The notes under the pieces: model-generated
Seen by the model: only the letters and a program-made list of their open reading frames with translations
Told to the model about the DNA's origin: nothing
Databases searched by the model: none
Program-made: the position numbers and the translations under genes
Assembly: GCA_000733355.1 (NCBI GenBank)
Contig: JNVV01000063.1
Coordinates: forward strand, 219,980-233,613
Source of the DNA: Falciphora oryzae
Taxonomy: Eukaryota; Ascomycota; Sordariomycetes; Magnaporthales; Magnaporthaceae
Reading direction: 5' to 3'
Length of the DNA: 13,634 nt
Shown here: positions 9,248-13,634 of the stretch, piece by piece
Layout: each line of letters begins with the position of its first letter
Position numbering within the stretch: the stretch's first letter is position 1

Positions 9248-9595
9248 CTATCGCCCAGCGATAGTGTAGTAGTTGGTAGCTTCAACGAACGAAGCAAAAA
9301 GGAAAGGCTTTTGCAATAGCCGTTTCCAATACCCGGGCCTATCAAAGGCCGGGGAAGGGTCCGCTATAGGCCACTTGTTTTCTGCCGCCCTAGCTAACCT
9401 GCAATATACAGGGTGGGAAGGGGATTTGTTTCTTCCGCAACGGCACGGGTTGTCGTTTTCGTGCTGGAACTTTCGGTGGTGCCAGTCGAAGTCCCCGTGC
9501 CCCGTGCGTGCGGCTATTAACCGCTGTAACACTTTCCGGTGCAGCTGTAAAGCTTCGGGTGCAGGCCGTGGTGCTCCGTCTTCTGGAGAAGTGCA
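9248..9595 (-). pseudogene. Tad/LINE-type retrotransposon ORF2 C-terminal fragment
   Basis: Open stretch between a TGA at 9596-9598 and the TAG at 9248-9250 on the minus strand, with no start codon of its own. It reads LQRLIAARTGHGDFDWHHR, followed by a cysteine-histidine knuckle, CxCGRxKSPxHxxxC (Cys codons at 9443-9445 and 9401-9403). From family knowledge this arrangement follows the RNase H domain at the end of ORF2 in fungal Tad-clade non-LTR retrotransposons. No reverse transcriptase or endonuclease part is visible upstream, so this is a short, dead fragment rather than a gene. The overlapping plus-strand frame is a shadow. Confidence 0.65.
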
Positions 9596-9708
9596 TCAGC
9601 TCACACTGTTTCGGCTGCTGGGAGGGCCGCTGCCATGTACAGCATAAACAGCACCGGTGAAGCGTGCGATCCTTGGGGTAATCCGCATTCCGGGGAGAAG
9701 GAGTCTTG

Positions 9709-9757
9709 AGAGGTAGATAGGTAGGCACCTAGGTACCTATGTTAGGTATCTACCTCT
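9709..9757. repeat. Inverted repeat with 11-bp perfect arms
   Basis: Arms AGAGGTAGATA at 9709-9719 and TATCTACCTCT at 9747-9757. The loop contains small palindromes, including ACCTAGGT and AGGTACCT. The 12-mer ACCTAGGTACCT at 9727-9738 recurs exactly at 10404-10415. It may be a remnant of a small palindromic element. Confidence 0.75.
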
Positions 9758-9841
9758 AGATCATATGCAGGATGCTGTCATGGCTACACCTGTGATGGCG
9801 CGGCGTGCCTAGTTGGGCAGACGCAGCCATGTCTCGTTTGC

Positions 9842-9929
9842 ATCTAGGTACTAAGCCCAACGAAGGGTACAAGTCGGGGGCTTGTATCTTCTCATCCTTT
9901 TGGCCTAGTTGGATTGGGCTTAGCTAGAT
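9842..9929. repeat. 88-bp fold-back structure
   Basis: Outer arms ATCTAG (9842-9847) and CTAGAT (9924-9929). After a 3-nt bulge on the left come 10-bp perfect arms, CTAAGCCCAA (9851-9860) and TTGGGCTTAG (9914-9923). Near the centre lies another stem, TACAAG (9868-9873) and CTTGTA (9881-9886), with a 7-nt loop. The nested arms suggest a MITE-like fold-back remnant or a structured RNA; no coding potential is seen. Confidence 0.65.
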
Positions 9930-10812
9930 TTTGCCAGAGCCGCGACAACATCCAAGTCCGAGTTAATTATCTAGGTAGTTACCGTGCGTGAACAAGCCTC
10001 TGCTTCAGCCTCAGCAACGATCAGATATCTCCGATCAGTCCCTGCTCGCCGTTTGACTGGTGCTCAGTCCACGCTACGTAATCCATTAGCGCTAGTCCAT
10101 GATAGGAAAAACGTGTTGGACTGTTGGTTGTCTGGCTGCGGAATCACTTTGGTCGTCAAAGCGAGCGCCACCCGCCCGCTACACTGGAATAAGCCATGGC
10201 TTCTTTGGCCACAGGGCATTTTGGACATCGTTCTGTGTTACACTGGGGAAAAACTGCCTTGGTAAAGAAATTGAGACCCTGAAAGTGTCGCCCCTGGGAG
10301 TTTAACAACCTCGCGCCAGATAGCCAAGGTGTCGTTCTCAATACGTCTTCGCCTCTACCACAGCCTCTTCATCCCCAGACATAGATTTCAAGAGCGACTG
10401 CTTACCTAGGTACCTTTTAGTTACATGGGGAAATTGCCGACGCTTCTCGCATAGGAAAGTACCTTGCAGATTGCTTGTGCCCTACCTTACGCTCGCAAAG
10501 CGCTTGAGCCACTCTGGGACTAGCGGGTGCGGGCCGGTTTGTTGAAGACGAAATTACCGGGTCAAGGCGCCTGGGCACTTTGTTCACACATGGTGCTCGA
10601 GATGGGGGTTCATTCAAATGGCGAAACGGTGCGGGGGCATGGAGGTAGCTAGTCCCAACGATTTCGTCAGTCGCATGCCCCACGGCTCGGATCGCCCAGT
10701 CGCTATTAGCGCAAGGCGAGCAGGTCATGCAGGCCGGGCCATCGTGTACGGACGGCTTGGGCGGGACAGCAGACCCAACTCTTGATTAGGTGTCTACCTC
10801 TACGTCTCGCGG
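9930..10812. other. Intergenic region upstream of the GMC gene
   Basis: No gene recognised. Short open frames on both strands lack family motifs. It holds a 12-bp perfect palindrome AAGCCATGGCTT at 10191-10202 and two CTAGGTA motifs (9971-9977 and 10406-10412); two more copies lie just upstream (9729-9735 and 9844-9850). The right part presumably contains the upstream regulatory region of the oxidoreductase gene, but I cannot identify specific factor sites. Confidence 0.5.
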
Positions 10813-10822
10813 TATATATATA
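10813..10822 (+). promoter_or_regulatory. TATA box of the GMC oxidoreductase gene
   Basis: TATATATATA sequence 82-91 nt upstream of the ATG at 10904. The spacing leaves room for a 5' leader of about 50-60 nt. No intron signal is evident in the leader. Confidence 0.6.
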
Positions 10823-10903
10823 GCCCTGGGCGAAGACGCTCAGAAGTTGGTTTAGCAGTGAGACAAGCCTCTCTCGTCAGCGCCATCGCTGGTTCCCGCC
10901 ATC

Positions 10904-12889
10904 ATGTACGCCCCGCGAGCCGCAGTCTTCATGCTTTTCGCCCTGGGATACTGCTGCCTTAATAACCCCATCCCGCCGAGAGAGGCCCAGCTCGCCCCCG
11001 ACTACGAATATGTCGTGGTCGGCTCGGGGCCAGGCGGCGGCCCGCTAGCCGCCAACCTGGCCGAAGCCGGCCACAAGGTCCTGCTCATCGACGCCGGCGG
11101 CGACCACGGCGACGAGCTCCCCGTGTCCGTACCCGCTCTTTTTCCCCTGGCGGCCTCGCTCCCCGAACTGCGGTGGGACTTCTTCGCGACCCGCAGCTCC
11201 GACCCGGCCGTGCAGGCGCAGGGCAGAATCACCTCGTACCGCCTCCCCAACGGCACTATCTACACCGGGCCAGACCCGCCCGCCGGCGCCGAGCCCATCG
11301 GCACGCTCTACCCGCGCGCCGCGATGCTGGGCGGTTGCGCCGGCCACAACGCCCTCATCGCCATCCGCGCCTTCGACAGCGACTGGGACGTCGTGGCCCA
11401 GAAGACGGGCGACCACTCGTGGAACGGCAAGACCTTCCAAAAGCTCCTCGAGAAGATTGAGACTTGCGAGTACTGTGTCCCCGACAATGTCGTCGGTCAC
11501 GGCTTTTTCGGCTGGTTCCATACGGCCCTAGCCTCACTGGAATTGTGGGTACGAGACCTGAAAATCGTCAGCATCGTCGTGTCGTTTGCTTCTGCCCTGG
11601 GGATCCCTATCACGCCTTCGCTGATCGGCACGGTCGCCGGCCTTACCGAGATCTTGAAAAAGGATGTCAATGCCCCCGGGCCGACCATCACCCCGGGGCC
11701 GTATCAGATCCCGCTGTCCATGAACAACTCGACACGTAGCTGGGCTCGAGACAGAATTCTGCAGGTTGCCAACGCGGTCGACGCCCAAGGCAAGCGGCGC
11801 TATCACCTCGACATCAAGCTGGAGACTCTGGTCACGAGGGTCAACCTGGACGGCTGTTCCAACCGAGCCACCGGCGTCGACTATCTGGAAGGCGAAGGGC
11901 TCTACCGCGCGGATCCTCGGTCCGGAAATGCGACGGTTACAGGACAAGGCACCGTCAACGCCACAAAAGAGGTCATCATCGCCGGCGGCGTGTTCAACAC
12001 CCCTCAGATCCTCAAGCTGAGCGGCGTCGGCCCTCGGGACGAGCTGTCCAGCCTCGGCATCCCGGTCAAGGTGCACTCACCCGGCGTCGGCGGAAACCTT
12101 CGCGACCACATCGAGATCTCGACCATCAGCAAGACCGATTCAGACTTCGCCCTCGTGAAAAACTGCACGTATCTGCAAGGGTACCCGCAGGTCCCGGACC
12201 CGTGCCTGGAGCAGTACCTCAGCGGCGCGTCGCAGGCGGACAAGGGCGTGTACGCGAGCGACGGCCTAGCCCTCGGTGTGGTGCTGCGGTCGACGGCAGC
12301 GGCCGGTGTCGACCCCGACCTGTGGGTCTACGGCGGGCCCGCCGACCTCCCCGGCTTCTACCCGGGCTGGGCGGCCGGCGCGCTGGCCGACTTCCGGCAC
12401 TGGACCTGGATCACGCTCAAGACCGGCACGCAGAACCGGGCCGGCACGGTGCGGCTCGCGTCGGCGGACCCGCGTGACACCCCCCTGATCGCCTTCAACA
12501 CGTTCGAGGACGAAGCGTCGCGCGACCGGGACCTGCAGGCCGCCTACGAGGGCATCCGCTTCGCGCGCGAGGCCATGGACCGGCTGGTGCCCCTCGACGG
12601 CGGCGCCTTCGTCGAGGAGGCGCCGGGACGCGTCAACGCCAGCTCCGAGGCCGAGGTTAAGGACTGGGTCCGCACCAACAGCTTCGGCCACCACGCATGC
12701 TGCACCGCAGCCATCGGCGGCGACGACGACGAGCGCGCCGTCCTCGACTCCAGGTTCAGGGTCCGCGGCACCAAGGGGCTGCGCGTCGTCGATGCAAGCG
12801 CCTTCCCCGGCATCCCCGGCTTTTTCCCCCAGCTCCCGACTTATCTGCTGGCTGAGAAGGCCACCAAGGCTATTCTGGAGCAAGGCTAA
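10904..12889 (+). CDS. GMC-family FAD-dependent oxidoreductase, probably secreted
   Basis: A 661-residue intact single-exon gene. Members of this family oxidise alcohols or sugars using FAD. The start has an A at -3 and a hydrophobic N-terminus (about residues 6-19) that looks like a signal peptide. The FAD-binding motif VVGSGPGGG starts at residue 38, with Asp63 ending the second strand where Glu is more common. A GMC signature-like GGCAGHNALIAIR begins at residue 143. The C-terminal His pair is at 596-597 (FGHHACC), close to the usual catalytic histidine. The second catalytic position, His or Asn in many relatives, appears to fall in GFF (Phe640-641); this is by eye and may be normal for the subgroup. 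Six N-glycosylation sequons support passage through the secretory path. It is on the same strand as the PKS, 2.7 kb downstream. It could tailor the polyketide or be an unrelated extracellular oxidase. Substrate unknown. Confidence 0.93.
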   Translation: MYAPRAAVFMLFALGYCCLNNPIPPREAQLAPDYEYVVVGSGPGGGPLAANLAEAGHKVLLIDAGGDHGDELPVSVPALFPLAASLPELRWDFFATRSSDPAVQAQGRITSYRLPNGTIYTGPDPPAGAEPIGTLYPRAAMLGGCAGHNALIAIRAFDSDWDVVAQKTGDHSWNGKTFQKLLEKIETCEYCVPDNVVGHGFFGWFHTALASLELWVRDLKIVSIVVSFASALGIPITPSLIGTVAGLTEILKKDVNAPGPTITPGPYQIPLSMNNSTRSWARDRILQVANAVDAQGKRRYHLDIKLETLVTRVNLDGCSNRATGVDYLEGEGLYRADPRSGNATVTGQGTVNATKEVIIAGGVFNTPQILKLSGVGPRDELSSLGIPVKVHSPGVGGNLRDHIEISTISKTDSDFALVKNCTYLQGYPQVPDPCLEQYLSGASQADKGVYASDGLALGVVLRSTAAAGVDPDLWVYGGPADLPGFYPGWAAGALADFRHWTWITLKTGTQNRAGTVRLASADPRDTPLIAFNTFEDEASRDRDLQAAYEGIRFAREAMDRLVPLDGGAFVEEAPGRVNASSEAEVKDWVRTNSFGHHACCTAAIGGDDDERAVLDSRFRVRGTKGLRVVDASAFPGIPGFFPQLPTYLLAEKATKAILEQG

Positions 12890-13082
12890 TCACTAAGAGG
12901 TCGGGAGCTGCTATCTATCCTGAAAACATGACCTGCAGCGATGCAATGATCACAAGGCGAGCAAGGCTACCTGCCATCTTGGATGCGGCCTAGCATCTAT
13001 TAGGGCCGTTATCATGCTCTATCCCCACATTTTCTTTACCGTTTGTGCTTTAATTCAACCAAATCACTTAAAAATTATTCGA
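12890..13082. other. 3' flank of the GMC gene
   Basis: About 190 nt between the stop codon and the putative LTR start. It becomes AT-rich toward 13040-13082. No gene seen. It presumably contains the 3' untranslated region and polyadenylation site, but no strong AATAAA is present. Confidence 0.5.
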
Positions 13083-13226
13083 TGTTGTTGGTAGGAGTAT
13101 GTACTCCTGTGGGCTCGGAGATCTCCAAATGAGGTGAACAATGATCCCTTATATCAGAGGAATTATAATCTATTGTGCACGAAGAGGAAAGGGATCTATC
13201 TGCCAGAGAGGGAGCAGGAGGAGGGC

Positions 13227-13234
13227 TATATATA
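13227..13234 (+). promoter_or_regulatory. TATA box inside the candidate LTR
   Basis: TATATATA preceded by a purine-rich stretch (13204-13225). If used, transcription would start near 13255-13265, so all stem-loops listed downstream would be in the RNA. Confidence 0.45.
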
Positions 13235-13288
13235 CACGATCCAGATCACCAAAGGGCCGTTCCCCTGCTCCCAGCCTCCACGGGCTTG

Positions 13289-13335
13289 CGGATCCTCGGA
13301 TCCCGTGATCAGAGATCACGGGACCGGAGGATCCG
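13289..13335. repeat. Strong stem-loop, 22-bp arms with 3-nt loop
   Basis: Arms 13289-13310 and 13314-13335 pair at 20 of 22 positions around the loop AGA (13311-13313). The inner 10 bp, TCCCGTGATC and GATCACGGGA, are perfect. A further 4 bp, GGGC (13282-13285) and GCCC (13336-13339), can pair after a 3-nt bulge. GGATCC occurs twice in the left arm and once in the right arm. Confidence 0.9.
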
Positions 13336-13355
13336 GCCCTCTCTGAGCTCTGCCG

Positions 13356-13414
13356 ATTGCCTGCACAGGCCAGTGCAATCCAACACCGGCAACTCTTTCT
13401 TTTGTGCAGGCAAT
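13356..13414. repeat. Inverted repeat with 12-bp perfect arms
   Basis: ATTGCCTGCACA at 13356-13367 and TGTGCAGGCAAT at 13403-13414, separated by 35 nt. It lies directly after the strong stem-loop. Confidence 0.9.
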
Positions 13415-13529
13415 TGGGAAACCCTTTCACGTAACAAATCCTGTAATTCAAGCTTTATTAAATCTTGTAAAGTAAATAACAAAGGGAATCTCCAAACCAA
13501 ATAGTCCGGATGTAAGGAGGCCCGTAACA

Positions 13530-13634
13530 ATAGAGAGGGCCGCCACAGGGGGAGGTCCCCAGCCTCCCTCCAGGAGGCTGCGCCACGCGAAGGCTGAGGA
13601 CCCCGGGGCACGTAACCGGGCCCCCAGGGGCCAC
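13530..13634. other. GC-rich right end of window with a small hairpin
   Basis: Abruptly GC-rich compared with 13430-13500. It contains an 8-bp perfect hairpin, CAGCCTCC (13560-13567) and GGAGGCTG (13573-13580), with a 5-nt loop, and GGCCCC/GGGGCC arms at 13619-13632. No coding region is recognised; it may be the leader of the putative retroelement. Confidence 0.4.

Larger units (their letters stand above)
13083..13529 (+). mobile_element. Candidate long terminal repeat (left LTR of an element leaving the window)
   Basis: Begins TGTTG at 13083. Possible matching ends are CAACA at 13385, GTAACA at 13436 and GTAACA at 13529; the last is chosen because the AT-rich, U5-like stretch 13436-13500 would lie inside. 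A TATA box lies at 13227. A 7-bp hairpin (13093-13108) and the palindrome GGAGATCTCC (13117-13126) sit near the start. No 5-bp duplication of the left flank TTCGA is found after any candidate end, so a solo LTR is not supported. I see no convincing tRNA primer-binding site. The second LTR would lie outside the window, so this remains a hypothesis. Confidence 0.35.

Noticed and set aside
9273..9647. Plus-strand 124-codon open frame
   Set aside because: Lies opposite the LINE fragment, whose minus-strand reading shows the recognisable motif; the plus frame shows none.
9930..10300. tRNA gene or other standard RNA gene
   Set aside because: No cloverleaf with conserved T-loop and A/B box signals could be found by eye.
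10417..10728. Minus-strand 103-codon open frame upstream of the GMC gene, possible divergent gene
   Set aside because: No family motif, no promoter signal and composition like surrounding spacer.
8171..10900. Repeat-induced point mutation (RIP) as the cause of decay
   Set aside because: The spacer is not strongly AT-rich. The PKS lesions are indels and the two coding substitutions are T to C or A to G type, opposite to RIP.
11534..12883. Minus-strand open frames opposite the GMC gene
   Set aside because: Shadows of an intact gene with clear family motifs; no motif of their own.

Overview
The window looks like nuclear DNA from a filamentous ascomycete, most likely a Sordariomycete-type genome. 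Exons are GC-rich. The introns are short (56-95 nt) with fungal donors, CTRAY-like branch sites and AG acceptors. The two protein-coding genes are typical of fungal secondary metabolism and secretion. No bacterial features, CRISPR array, rRNA or tRNA were seen.

Positions 1-8136 (+) hold most of a highly reducing type I polyketide synthase (HR-PKS). The order is ketosynthase, acyltransferase, dehydratase, C-methyltransferase, enoyl reductase, ketoreductase, acyl carrier protein. The gene enters from the left with its first part missing. I can place eleven exons and ten introns by frame continuity and family motifs. Two places do not splice or read cleanly: near 45-50 in the KS, and at 8057-8067 in the ACP. 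Both look like small-indel frame breaks. In addition, the AT motif reads GRSSG instead of GHSSG and the KS active site reads CSPS instead of CSSS. The gene may be decaying, or the sequence may contain errors.

Positions 8137-10903 form a 2.7 kb spacer without a recognisable intact gene. It contains a minus-strand tail of a Tad/LINE-type retrotransposon (9248-9595), followed by a structured, pyrimidine-rich 3' region (9091-9247). Further right are two inverted-repeat structures (9709-9757 and 9842-9929) and scattered CTAGGTA motifs.

Positions 10904-12889 (+) encode a complete, intronless, probably secreted GMC-family FAD oxidoreductase with a TATA box 82-91 nt upstream of its ATG. It lies on the same strand as the PKS and could be a tailoring enzyme of the same cluster, but a separate extracellular oxidase is equally possible.

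Positions 13083-13634 look like the beginning of a long terminal repeat element. There is a TG start, a TATA box at 13227, several possible CA ends and a series of strong stem-loops, including one of 22-bp arms with a 3-nt loop. It leaves the window on the right.

Taken together, this is a polyketide locus flanked and interrupted by retroelement debris. The most notable signals are the broken or altered PKS catalytic motifs and the dense hairpin series at the right end.
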